A stretch of 64,000 bases of DNA from Trypanosoma brucei gambiense DAL972 (lineage: Eukaryota > Euglenozoa > Kinetoplastea > Trypanosomatida > Trypanosomatidae): assembly GCF_000210295.1 (NCBI RefSeq), contig NC_026744.1:4467610-4531609 (forward strand), in the 5' to 3' direction. A program made the translations under genes and the position numbers. A model generated the notes under the pieces. The model did no database searches, was not told where the DNA came from, and saw only the letters and a program-made list of their open reading frames with translations. The first letter of the stretch is position 1. Each line of letters begins with the position of its first letter. This document shows, in pieces, positions 9,601-17,419 of this stretch.

Positions 9601-10119
9601 GTTTAGGAACGCTACGGGGGATTGTTGCCCCGTGCATTGCATCGATTGCTGCATGTAGTCCAGGGCAGTACTGAAATGTCCCCGGTGGCGCTCCATGCAA
9701 CCGTGGTTGTTCAGGGTCACACCGCGCAGTCGTCGGCGGCGCTCATCGTCTTTGCGCAAGGGAAAGGAACCCTCTCCTGTCATCTCCATGGCGTAGCCAA
9801 AGAGAGGTGTAGCAACGTCATATTTTCCTTCCTTGAACAATTTTACACCGAGAACATTGCACTTCATCACAACACGCTCCGCAGCGTCACATGCCTCCTT
9901 TAGGAGCTCAGGGGATGACGACCCCGTTCCATACTCCTTGCAGCGTATCTGGAGCGCAGTCTCCATCAGTTGCAAGCATTCCATGTCGTTGCCTCCAGCC
10001 TCAAGCGTGGATGCACGGTACTCCATCTTCCGCGCATCCTGCAGAGTCTCCTTCCCAGTAAGACCCGAAGAGGGGTGATGCGGGCCATCTTTGCGTGCAC
10101 TAGACGCTGCGATGGACAT
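3700..10119 (-). CDS. Very large TPR and multi-IQ-motif protein with two internal repeat arrays (2139 aa)
   Basis: The N-terminus (about 30-300) is helical and TPR-like. Residues about 300-900 are Ser/Pro/Arg-rich and disordered, and contain three nearly identical 80-residue repeats (about 565-810). About ten IQ-type motifs follow, most between 935 and 1290 (for example IQRAYRAFKAR, IQRTFRRH, IQKAWRLY, IQRAYRLYRSK), with another near 2025 (VQRAFRSYKAR). Five 33-residue charged repeats built on SAACEKILPFM lie at about 1843-2010. IQ motifs bind calmodulin or calmodulin-like light chains without needing calcium, so a scaffold or cytoskeletal/flagellar role is likely; that role is inferred. The ATG at 10117-10119 is supported by the conserved N-terminus in the truncated copy at 12580. 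A possible splice acceptor lies in the pyrimidine-rich minus-strand sequence near 10450-10470. Both ends of the gene are duplicated nearby. Confidence 0.9.
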   Translation of the reverse strand: MSIAASSARKDGPHHPSSGLTGKETLQDARKMEYRASTLEAGGNDMECLQLMETALQIRCKEYGTGSSSPELLKEACDAAERVVMKCNVLGVKLFKEGKYDVATPLFGYAMEMTGEGSFPLRKDDERRRRLRGVTLNNHGCMERHRGHFSTALDYMQQSMQCTGQQSPVAFLNISAVQVQLRLCEEAAHSAVCAIQSLGPNPEDPSLLAVAHHNLAMALELIDPPRAHEEYRLALGLAQNTIGRRSEVTRTIESNMQRFVMVLHECRPGNSALTGTNSPRSSCGHTLFVSPRSCSRERSPSGRDAASRTHRVDIFPHPFAVSAKETVAKRSISRPARADAGHPPSAAAAAATAPGVNSKTSLSRPAAWQSQTNGGSASHGSGLKGGNSTKSGGASPNASRLPPISQGSRATLRESGGPSEHHRGANVGEQSKSLTKNNERVSNKGGVALSVATRSPVAATRMPYKREATARPGDVGSQGKGAGFVDNESVHTKSNAKSGASRSECRPPMKGSMRSNISLSQPNAQSSPVSVGATGSNQRTPGRRNSPKGRTQSAAVEPSAPSRPTQQAVGGRSAVGRKLSPNAERTRPVAQSPAARDSSGRKMQSVAADPDAPFLYNQQAGGTGNKTGRRVSSSARESSPSSRPTHQGVGGRSAVGRKLSPNAERTRPVAQSPAARDSSGRKMQSVAADPDAPFLYNQQAGGTGNKTGRRVSSSARESSPSSRPTHQGVGGRSAVGRKLSPNAERTRPVAQSPAARDSSGRKMQSVAADPDAPFLYNQQAGGTGNKTGRRVSSSARESSPSSRPTHQAAATHDATKKKLHTVTMEVEGAARRGQHAADAHSAVGRLSPNAPSNDTGSPVRKFPQPKASPFSATKDKQGRSPISKSSVMGPGVPPLSVDAPSRRIQGLPPGANLVTYVVDRLDMLLFDEEDLWRKSGCAVTIQRAYRAFKARQLFEAVKSKSARDRVLDGVRRSIAARKIQRTFRRHLSIRSGSTARYKNRDVLANEINRAAVRIQCCARQWRARRRLARRQFLKNNASSAAFRLQTWWRKVMATRRVEKLREMHQLVKNEVALRERQEVAATVIQSQWRRRRAEQQTREARLRAARLRRRHLEARYLSAARKIQKAWRLYISRKELNKMRELRAAREERLREHQRRCDAAKKLQAFGRRIIVARNAGPLLDVARENAARRIRGHCLQSRAASKIQRAYRLYRSKSLLKRMKKERRRQLLDSRLSAFAFTMQRIGRAYFVRLSLGRSLYQMAVEVQEFVRRERDLEEANRSSTVVSGHHRVHEPSSVRGGLEGVPFMRRSLPDGCTNDRHHSALSPTPLDVMPKVKGSLTSHRSVCQLLPSPAEDSRLPKPLANGAGRLLPLAGDEQIERLPGVGGLGSASGAVREDPAISCQQVPEKPTPRAEGVKLELTMPCSPRDVGVVPELQHLATPIIPEERVGLSLIKEHAMYSEPGERPALYLEGVEPSATELNLDINEPVGEFARPDNGGHSAEEIVKFLGHEGIDRSFDVVGECEVVGHQEKSALGAALAEEREKWRQVRKDEIKFYNDCCNSRLEANEYRLRKIAEAETAEEVLTLLPRPPLMRHRPVAPRRTYSKSAESSSNLQSQDRSQDEEANNLRDQAALAITRLARGYLARLHYRVLRELFADYVNCRIGVDRSESPDLEYKELQKCSRLVMDGTDQFRRLRRVNVVLSFLRAKVSMMHVSCRMPPRTPRQFAERPQPECVSNVGDALEVLKGFMRIIQSKKEVASRRAAATINRRNEEPLEALEVLNGLALIFRAKQERRARKDAIEARMAQQEGMCSVLEKPSSTIESFLLCAVARRELQRRRSLVEERRRLSAACEKILPFMQMHLARREVERRKALVEERRRHSAACEKILPSMQMHLARCEVERRRSLVEERRRHSAACEKILPFMRMYLARREVERRKALVEERRRLSAACEKILPFMRMYLARREVERRKALVEERRRLSAACEKILPFMRMYLARREVERRKALVEEKRVTDSDAECLLDEAAMKVQRAFRSYKARRSVKERLVAKERYWGSIQAHDEEIAAAVAAIVSDSPEGADLWASLGHYYYQVTTQKGGSVGDSASIADQYVVVMQQHMRGLASWKLVQALRSEQRPPRGAL
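4090..4595 (-). repeat. Five tandem 99-bp units (33 aa each) in the IQ-protein gene
   Basis: The period is 99 bases, for example between the identical CGAGTGCCTT words at 4101 and 4200. Units differ at a few positions: His or Leu before SAACEKILP, Phe or Ser after it, Met-Gln or Met-Arg, His or Tyr. Each unit is strongly charged and predicted helical. The left copy (2360-3241) also has five units but in a different variant order. Confidence 0.92.
7700..8420 (-). repeat. Three tandem 240-bp units (80 aa each) in the IQ-protein gene
   Basis: The sequence repeats with a period of exactly 240 bases. The blocks starting near 7700, 7940 and 8180 are almost identical. The period is a multiple of three and the DNA lacks stops in other frames, so long shadow frames are open here on both strands. 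The near-identity indicates a recent expansion or ongoing homogenisation. The encoded segment is Ser/Arg/Ala-rich and likely disordered. Confidence 0.95.
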
Positions 10120-10323
10120 CAGTTCGTGGGATCACTAACCTGCTTGACCTTCAACCACTAGACAGCTCCGTACAAACAGCTACCCCTCCCCGTCCAACCG
10201 CACAGACGCTTCTACACCCTTCACTCCGTTTATTCTATTACGTCGGGTCCTTCTCGATTGGAGTGACTTCCTCTGGAGACCTAATACCACCGAGTACAAA
10301 CGATGAGATATTCTGCGAAATGC

Positions 10324-10368
<45 letters not shown>

Positions 10369-10499
10369 TCCTGAGCGTCACCCACACCTACAACTACAAA
10401 TACAAAGGCGGTACCTCACAGGATATTCCCTCTCTAGTCCTCCCCTTGTTAAGAAGAAAAGAGCTTTGACACAGAGAAGCGGGAGAGGTGAAAAGGGGG
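9089..10499. repeat. Copy A of the duplicated IQ-gene 5' region
   Basis: This matches 11550-12949. It covers the first 340 or so codons and about 380 bases of 5' flank including a CA microsatellite. Homology starts abruptly at a GGTGGATGA word on the left and ends in a short G run on the right. Confidence 0.93.
10325..10366. repeat. (CA)n microsatellite, about 21 units
   Basis: Pure CA dinucleotides in the 5' flank of the IQ-protein gene. The paralogous tract at 12786-12818 is shorter and interrupted by CG dinucleotides, so the two copies have drifted in length. Confidence 0.95.
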
Positions 10500-11549
10500 A
10501 AATGCGCGTCAACAACAGATGAACCGTCAATCGAGCAGCGTAGAGAAACATTTGGGTAAAAGAGAAATAGGAAAGCAACTAACTCATGGAGCACCACAAA
10601 GATATATACATGTACATGTCACAAAGTAGTACATACGCACCCACCGGTCCGCGGGGGGATAGAAAATGAAGCAAAAAGAAAAACATACACTGAAAGGGAA
10701 GCCCGACACAATCGAAAACATTCAGGAGGACTAGCTGAGGTCACTATGAGTATCACCACAGTGTCCCTCTACCCCTTATGGGGAAACAATGCCATATTGC
10801 ATACTGGCAACAAAAAAAAAAATAACATGTGCAAGTACCTCACCGGGTGTGCAACGTGTGGAGCGCAAGTGCTGACGCGTACTATGGTAAGAAGCACACA
10901 AGGCCTGGGCTACGGATGGAAGTTACCGCACAAGGCTCACTCGCATGCGCCAATGCAAGGGACAAACAGCGGCCAACACACCAACGCTACGTGCACCTCC
11001 TGCTCAGAGAGATCTAAGAAGTTTCCTTCTGTCTCCACTTGCAGCTGCCTCCTACATCCGGACAGAAGATTATGTCCTACGAATGCAGTGTAAGGTGCCA
11101 GCCCCGTCCGCAACTTTATCCGGGTACAAATACATTGGTCTAAGTTATGAAATTCAAACATTCGTAATCTGTTCAAGTCCCCCTTAATAAGAAAACACAC
11201 ACGAGCAGAAAACATTAAAAAAAAATTATGAAGCACACGCTCCCCGTGTACGGCTCCTTCCGACAAAAAAACTATTATCAGCTCCACTTGTAGCGCACAT
11301 GTAAGTGAACGTGATGGATGTAACGATGAGTACAACAAATTTAGGTCCACTTACCGCAGCTCAAAAAACAGTGGCAGCAATTTATAGACGAAACATGGAG
11401 AATATAAGCAAAGGTGTCGCCATCATTTGAACTCCATAACCGTGCCAAATACAGCATAAATGATAGCTTCGTCAGTTAGTTTCTACCTCGTGGAGCCCTG
11501 TGAGGTTTAAACACACTAATTCATTGGTGATAACGACGTTAAACGCTTT
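10500..11549. other. Unique spacer between the two 5' copies of the IQ gene
   Basis: About 1 kb of single-copy sequence lies between copy A's 5' flank and the point where copy B's homology begins. No open frame here starts with ATG and looks like a protein; the longest minus frame (10937-11350) begins at GTG and has no recognisable features. It probably holds the 3' flank of copy B and upstream sequence of the intact gene. Confidence 0.5.
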
Positions 11550-12580
11550 GGTGGATGAACGGCGTCAGCACGGGCCGGACGCGAGATGCTACGCTTCGCA
11601 ACGGTTTCCTTGGCACTCACCGCGAAAGGGTGAGGAAAGATGTCCACACGATGGGTCCTAGATGCAGCATCCCGACCACTGGGTAAACGTCCCCTGCTGC
11701 AAGACCGCGGACTAACAAACAAGGTGTGTCCGTGGAATAGGCGAGGTGAGTTCGTACCCGTCAAAGCCGAATTACCCGGTCGATATTCGTGAAGCACCAT
11801 GACAAACCGCTGCATATTACTTTCGATCGTTCTTGTGACCTCACTCCTCCTACCGATCGTATTCTGAGCCAAACCCAGCGCCAACCGATACTCTTCATGA
11901 GCACGTGGGGGGTCGATCAACTCCAGAGCCATAGCGAGGTTGTGGTGCGCCACTGCTAGCAAAGAAGGGTCCTCAGGATTGGGCCCAAGACTTTGTATCG
12001 CACACACCGCACTATGCGCGGCTTCTTCACATAACCTCAGTTGCACCTGCACAGCACTAATGTTTAGGAACGCTACGGGGGATTGTTGCCCCGTGCATTG
12101 CATCGATTGCTGCATGTAGTCCAGGGCAGTACTGAAATGTCCCCGGTGGCGCTCCATGCAACCGTGGTTGTTCAGGGTCACACCGCGCAGTCGTCGGCGG
12201 CGCTCATCGTCTTTGCGCAAGGGAAAGGAACCCTCTCCTGTCATCTCCATGGCGTAGCCAAAGAGAGGTGTAGCAACGTCATATTTTCCTTCCTTGAACA
12301 ATTTTACACCGAGAACATTGCACTTCATCACAACACGCTCCGCAGCGTCACATGCCTCCTTTAGGAGCTCAGGGGATGACGACCCCGTTCCATACTCCTT
12401 GCAGCGTATCTGGAGCGCAGTCTCCATCAGTTGCAAGCATTCCATGTCGTTGCCTCCAGCCTCAAGCGTGGATGCACGGTACTCCATCTTCCGCGCATCC
12501 TGCAGAGTCTCCTTCCCAGTAAGACCCGAAGAGGGGTGATGCGGGCCATCTTTGCGTGCACTAGACGCTGCGATGGACAT
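11516..12580 (-). pseudogene. Truncated N-terminal copy of the TPR/IQ-motif protein gene (354 aa frame)
   Basis: The first roughly 263 residues are identical to the intact gene's N-terminal TPR-like region. The next 80 carry a cluster of substitutions (for example Cys to Tyr after HE, Ser-Ser-Cys to Leu-Phe-His, Gly to Val before HPP). After residue about 344 the homology stops, and a unique ten-residue tail, KRLTSLSPMN, precedes the stop. The frame is intact and has the same ATG and 5' flank as the full gene, so it could be expressed as a short TPR-only protein. I list it as a pseudogene because it lacks all IQ motifs and ends at a duplication breakpoint. Confidence 0.7.
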
Positions 12581-12949
12581 CAGTTCGTGGGATCACTAAC
12601 CTGCTTGACCTTCAACCACTAGACAGCTCCGTACAAACAGCTACCCCTCCCCGTCCAACCGCACAGACGCTTCTACACCCTTCACTCCGTTTATTCTATT
12701 ACGTCGGGTCCTTCTCGATTGGAGTGACTTCCTCTGGAGACCTAATACCACCGAGTACAAACGATGAGATATTCTGCGAAATGCAACACACACACACACA
12801 CACACGCACACGCACACACTTTCCTGAGCGTCACCCACACCTACAACTACAAATACAAAGGCGGTACCTCACAGGATATTCCCTCTCTAGTCCTCCCCTT
12901 GTTAAGAAAAGAGCTTTGACACAGAGAAGCGGGAGAGGTGAAAAGGGGG
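11550..12949. repeat. Copy B of the duplicated IQ-gene 5' region
   Basis: The match to 9089-10499 runs through the coding start and the 5' flank. The right breakpoint lies in a run of twelve G (12945-12956), where copy A has five G and then diverges. The CA tract inside is at 12786-12818. Confidence 0.93.
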
Positions 12950-13080
12950 GGGGGGGTTAAGCAAACATTCATAAAGTCGCATATTCAATTTAAATGCATC
13001 ACAACAGAAGTTCCTTCCTTCCAGCACTTTTCGCTTAAAACTCAAACAGTAAGTATGGTTGCGTTTCGCATCTGCCCTGC
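12581..13080. other. 5' flank of copy B and 3' flank of the GTPase fusion gene
   Basis: Positions 12581-12949 are duplicated sequence shared with 10120-10499. The remaining roughly 130 bases are unique and probably the 3' untranslated region of the gene stopping at 13081. No separate gene is visible. Confidence 0.6.
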
Positions 13081-15756
13081 TCACACCTTTGGCCCCACAC
13101 CCAACATGCACTCTTTTCCTTCTCGCTTTTGTGCCACCAAATGTCTTTTGGTGCTGAGAACCCGCACCACCACGTGCCTCCCAGGCAGGACAGTGTCCCT
13201 TTTAAGCACAGACACTTCTCCCCCCTCCACCAAATATTTGGTATCCACTGCTTCAAACCGCACCAACTTGCCGTCCAACAGGTTCGACCGTAGCAATGCA
13301 TCAAAAACCTCCCCCGCACAGGTTCCTCCCCTGAAGGGAAAACAGTGGGGAAACGAATTTAGTGGGCGCTCGATCGCATCAACTGGATACACTAAGTGAC
13401 CGGGGCACAGAGAGAGGGCAGCGGCCAGGACCGCCTGAACGCCTGTTGTTGTATCAGGGTGCATTGGGCTAAAAAACTCACGCAACTCCACCAGGGCCTT
13501 CATCGCCCTTTTCCTTACGGCGTCCGTGACGTTTGCAGGGGCCCCATCGACTTCTTCGAAGCTGTGATCACCGGGCACGTAGCGAACAGCGCCCACCTGT
13601 CGTAAGAAAAGGAGATTGCATTCCATTTTGGCGGACATTTGAACAAGGGTTTCGTTCGGGTAGCGCTCCTTCAGGGTACAAATCAACTTGTCCGCCGCGC
13701 ACCGCATATCTGCCTTGTTGAGCGCTACAACTATGGGAAACCGCAGATGGACAAATGTAGCCACAAGCAAGTGCAGCTCGGCAGCCCCCCACGCTGGCAG
13801 GCGCCGAACCAGCTCCACTTCAGTAGAGATTCCAAGACACCGCAGCAATGCATCGATGGATGACGGTGGACTGTGGTACCCCGTGAACACCGTTCGTATT
13901 TTCAATGGTTTTCGAACTACGGCAGCCCACTGTGCACGGAGATTGTCATATATCCAGCTGTGCAATTCTCCTCGAACCCACATGATGTCGTCGAAGGTGG
14001 ATCCTTCCCCTGGTGCACACGCTGATCCGTCCGCGTAAGTCGCGCCTGCACCATCAACAATGTGTACGAGAACATCTGCATCGCACAAATCGTTGAGGAA
14101 TCGATTCCCCTTTCCCCTACCCCGGTAGGCACCTTGAACGAGACCAGCGACATCCTTCACCACTATGGGGTGTCGCCGGTGTGGAGCTCCAAAAGTAGTA
14201 GCATGACCATACTTGGCACCACACTGTCCCGTGCTTGACGGCGAGGGTTGTGACAAACTACACGGACAGAAAATGGGACCGAAACCACAACCGACATTGG
14301 GCTCGATTGTGGTGAAAGGGAACGCTGCAACCCTTGCAGCCTTGCTCTCGTTATCGGGATTAGTTACCGCATTGTAAAACGTGCTCTTCCCTGCCGACGG
14401 TTTGCCAATGAGGCCGATAGTAAACTCGAGACTCCTACCCCTCCCACCAGCATCGTAACAACCTCCACCTTCGCAATCCCCTCTGCCATACGGCCGAAAA
14501 GACGGAGAACCACCCGCAAGCACTTCTTGCGCGCGTCGGTGCGACTCGGCAATGCATGCACTCCTCGCACCTTCACTGTCATCCTCCTCCCACAGCCAAT
14601 CATTCACTTTTCGTTCTTTCCATTGCTCTCCCGTCGCAACACCAGCACTGTCGTGCATTTCCCCTCCCCCCGCGAAAACGGACTTCAGGAAATCAAGAGC
14701 ACCAACTGCTTGTTCTCCGGTGAACATTATCGCAGGTAGCAACATACCACTTTTGCCCTCAGGTCCCTCTCGCATGAACGCTGTGGTGTCAGAAACTAGC
14801 TTTGCCCTCCAGCGCTCGTAGAAAACATGGTGATTGGAAGGTCCGCCCACGATATCGAACTTTGGAATTTCAGCAGGGTATCCCTTTGACAAAGCCACAC
14901 ACAGTCGTAGCGCTGCGAGTGGGCTGCCCTCCAGGTCTCCGTCCGCGCAGTTCAACAGCAACGGCAGCGACACGGTGGTCATCTTTCCACGATGAACGCA
15001 TTCCTCGCCGTAAACACATGAAATCATTTCTAACTCCTCCTCGCAAGCCGCGGTAAGAGTACTATCCCCACCATCATTACCAGGGTTTCTCTGCGCAATG
15101 CGCTCAAAGAATGACTTCAGAGACATGACAATATTCTGTAGCGTTGGGAAGCTGTGTGCGTGCTCATGCCACAAAACGTCAGCGTGAGGTCGACATGCAT
15201 CCGCGAAAGATGCGCTCTCCGCTGGGTCCACAACCCCATCTTTCCTGCCCACGATATGCAGGGAAGGTAAAGGTCCCAGGAAACCATCGTTTTCAGCATC
15301 GTAACGAGCACTGTCTTTAAATCCTGAGGCAAGCCCAGGGAAGGTACGACGGGGATCTGGTGTCGCAGCTAATATAAGTCCCTTCAGCGGGGGCCCGTAG
15401 CTGTCACCGCCGTGAAGCTCACGAAGCATTACGTAACGGGCGGCGACAAGGCCACCCTGAGAAAATCCCAAAATGACGTCGTAGCGCATCCCCTCAGCAG
15501 CCATGTGGCGCTTCACCACCGCGTCCCCGATACTGTAATCATCATCCGCTTCGCTGGGCTCTTCGCCGCACGGCTGCCTGCACCACGAATACGTTGCAAT
15601 GGAGTTGGAGCCCGTGTGGTCATGCGGTAACGGATAGGGGGCATCCACAAAATAAAATTCTGCGACAGAAGAAAGCTTAACACACAACCTATTCAGCTGA
15701 TGCTCAAATATTTCACCTGTTTGGCCGAACCCGTGCAGACATAAAACTTTCACCAT
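13081..15756 (-). CDS. Fusion of FSH1-type serine hydrolase, RWD domain and YGR210c/Obg-like GTPase (891 aa)
   Basis: Residues 1-220 resemble the FSH1 serine-hydrolase family. They start VKVLCLHGFGQTG and carry the nucleophile elbow GFSQGG (Ser99), with Asp173 in GRKDG and His201 in HAHSFP as the likely triad. Residues about 235-360 start EEELEMISCVYGEE, the opening of an RWD domain, which usually mediates protein binding. Residues about 445-891 form a TRAFAC GTPase of the Obg/YchF group, closest in pattern to archaeal proteins and yeast YGR210c: P-loop GKPSAGKST (about 450), DVAGL (about 534), NKAD (about 679), and a C-terminal TGS-like segment. Such GTPases associate with ribosomes; the hydrolase substrate is unknown. 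A splice acceptor at 15788 gives a 5' UTR of about 31 bases, so the ATG at 15754-15756 is well supported and the fusion starts in the hydrolase. Confidence 0.9.
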   Translation of the reverse strand: MVKVLCLHGFGQTGEIFEHQLNRLCVKLSSVAEFYFVDAPYPLPHDHTGSNSIATYSWCRQPCGEEPSEADDDYSIGDAVVKRHMAAEGMRYDVILGFSQGGLVAARYVMLRELHGGDSYGPPLKGLILAATPDPRRTFPGLASGFKDSARYDAENDGFLGPLPSLHIVGRKDGVVDPAESASFADACRPHADVLWHEHAHSFPTLQNIVMSLKSFFERIAQRNPGNDGGDSTLTAACEEELEMISCVYGEECVHRGKMTTVSLPLLLNCADGDLEGSPLAALRLCVALSKGYPAEIPKFDIVGGPSNHHVFYERWRAKLVSDTTAFMREGPEGKSGMLLPAIMFTGEQAVGALDFLKSVFAGGGEMHDSAGVATGEQWKERKVNDWLWEEDDSEGARSACIAESHRRAQEVLAGGSPSFRPYGRGDCEGGGCYDAGGRGRSLEFTIGLIGKPSAGKSTFYNAVTNPDNESKAARVAAFPFTTIEPNVGCGFGPIFCPCSLSQPSPSSTGQCGAKYGHATTFGAPHRRHPIVVKDVAGLVQGAYRGRGKGNRFLNDLCDADVLVHIVDGAGATYADGSACAPGEGSTFDDIMWVRGELHSWIYDNLRAQWAAVVRKPLKIRTVFTGYHSPPSSIDALLRCLGISTEVELVRRLPAWGAAELHLLVATFVHLRFPIVVALNKADMRCAADKLICTLKERYPNETLVQMSAKMECNLLFLRQVGAVRYVPGDHSFEEVDGAPANVTDAVRKRAMKALVELREFFSPMHPDTTTGVQAVLAAALSLCPGHLVYPVDAIERPLNSFPHCFPFRGGTCAGEVFDALLRSNLLDGKLVRFEAVDTKYLVEGGEVSVLKRDTVLPGRHVVVRVLSTKRHLVAQKREGKECMLGVGPKV

Positions 15757-16347
15757 TATATTTAAATGTATTTTTTTTGTCTTGGACCTGCATGGAAGAA
15801 AAACAAAAATATGAATACATACACGACGTAAACAAATGCACCCGGAGAGTTATAGTCGTGCTCTTTTTTTTGTTGTTTGTAAGGCAGCCCGTTGCCTCAC
15901 TTCAACCTATGTATAGCGACGAAAGGATTTACGTGTCTTTTTCACATATGCTTATTGGCATATCCAACTGTGATGAACTGTCAACGCGGCGAATTCAAAC
16001 GGCCACCACATGCGGATTTTCAGCCGCTATCATGTCAGAACCGCGGAAAAACTCGGAAAATGGAACGAGATCCTTCAATGATTTGGGAATGGAATGGAAT
16101 GTAAAGAAGCTCCGTCACCTTCATTTCATCCCTTCCCTCCCTTTTGTTTCCTGGCGATTTCGCTTTTCAATAAGGATTTTCCCGACCTCCGCAGGACCTA
16201 AGAAATTTCGGGGCTAACAGCCAAAACGATAACGGCCTGTAGGAAGTTTATAAAATATATAACCAACAAATGAACAAATGGGCATTGGCGCGACTAACAA
16301 CTGTCCAACTACGTTTGAGTTATACGGCTTGTTCCTCCTCTCCGCGT
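15757..16347. other. Intergenic, upstream of the GTPase fusion gene
   Basis: Apart from the splice signal at 15788-15812 I see no gene. Plus-strand frames here are short and lack protein character. Confidence 0.5.
15788..15812 (-). promoter_or_regulatory. Trans-splice acceptor of the GTPase fusion gene
   Basis: On the minus strand a T-rich tract (TTTTTGTTTTTCTTCC) is followed by ATGCAG; the AG is at 15788-15789, about 31 bases before the ATG. This is the usual trypanosome arrangement for spliced-leader addition. Confidence 0.7.
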
Positions 16348-16743
16348 CTACTCGTGGTTGTTAAAACAGTCACCGCACTGCAGCTGCCGCGTAGCATTCA
16401 CATTACTTCTACCGTTGTTTCCTTCCTCCATCTCCTCCACTGTTCTACGGAAAATGGCATTGCCACCATCATCATCATCATCATCTGTTTTAAAGGCAAT
16501 TCGATACAGCTTAAACAATGAAGCATAGATTTGCGTGTACATGTGCCTAGGTAAGCAACTATGAAAGAAAAGTAGGAGAACGATAACACCAAATGACCCT
16601 GCCAACGGGCAAAAGAGATAACGTAACTGCGGTTTGCCACCTCTAAAGAAACAAATAAACAGAAATATAACGCACAATGCGCGCGCACTATTCGGGAAAC
16701 TGAGTAAGCGGTTGGCAATGCGCATCGTCGTGAAAACGTACAT
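16348..16743 (-). CDS. Possible small membrane protein (131 aa)
   Basis: An ATG-initiated frame between two clear genes. The first 60 residues contain two hydrophobic stretches (ALCVIFLFICFF at about 21-33 and a longer one at about 43-60), followed by a run of six Asp and an acidic/polar tail. A good acceptor, CCCTCCCCCCTAG on the minus strand (AG at 16918-16919), lies about 175 bases upstream. The Asp run comes from a simple GAT repeat, and a second hydrophobic frame overlaps it, so it may be chance. I do not recognise a family. Confidence 0.35.
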   Translation of the reverse strand: MYVFTTMRIANRLLSFPNSARALCVIFLFICFFRGGKPQLRYLFCPLAGSFGVIVLLLFFHSCLPRHMYTQIYASLFKLYRIAFKTDDDDDDGGNAIFRRTVEEMEEGNNGRSNVNATRQLQCGDCFNNHE

Positions 16744-17419
16744 CTATCCATCTATAGATGAGGAGGCATGCTTAGACGAATTTATTGATTTAATTTGGTT
16801 TTATATTGGTCCAATTTACTCTTTACTTCTCCTCATGAGTTGTTATGACGGCATATACTGGCAAAAGCGTACCGCCTCTACTTCCATGCCACCGAGAGAA
16901 AATATCAAACAGACGAACTAGGGGGGAGGGTCCGCAACACGATAAAATATAATACATTACACCAAAAAAGAAAACAATGCAGAAAGTAGTTTGGGAAAAT
17001 ATCAGAGAGTTGAAAATAAAAATACCAGAAACAAAAAACAAAACGCCATCATCGCAGGCACGACCGCGCGGGGCGGAACCCTGGACCCCCTTCCCGCCTT
17101 CCTCTCCACGTTATCATTCTCCGTTACACGCTTTCTCAACGTCATCTCCTCCACCATTCCCGTCCTTTAGCCACCCTATCGCCCCCAGTTCAACCCAAAG
17201 AACGCGCAGAGGCCTTCAGCCACCTTCCCTGATAGGACGAGTAAACATGATGAAGCATCACCAACGAAATGAATTAATGAAACCAAGCTTTATAAGTACA
17301 GATATATATGTATGCATGTATGTATGTGCAGTCGCACACTGTCAACCATATGTTGGCGGCACGAATTGTTTGGCTGAAACTAAGTTGATTACACCACCAC
17401 CTCACAATGCCAATGGTGG
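16744..17419. other. Intergenic, 3' flank of the 917-residue gene
   Basis: It contains the splice-acceptor candidate at 16918 and AT-rich sequence. No convincing gene; a 192-codon plus-strand frame overlapping 16977-17555 is largely antisense to the gene stopping at 17420. Confidence 0.5.

Noticed and set aside
10937..11350. 137-codon minus frame in the spacer between the 5' copies
   Set aside because: It begins at a GTG, has no domain and lies in sequence best explained as untranslated flank.
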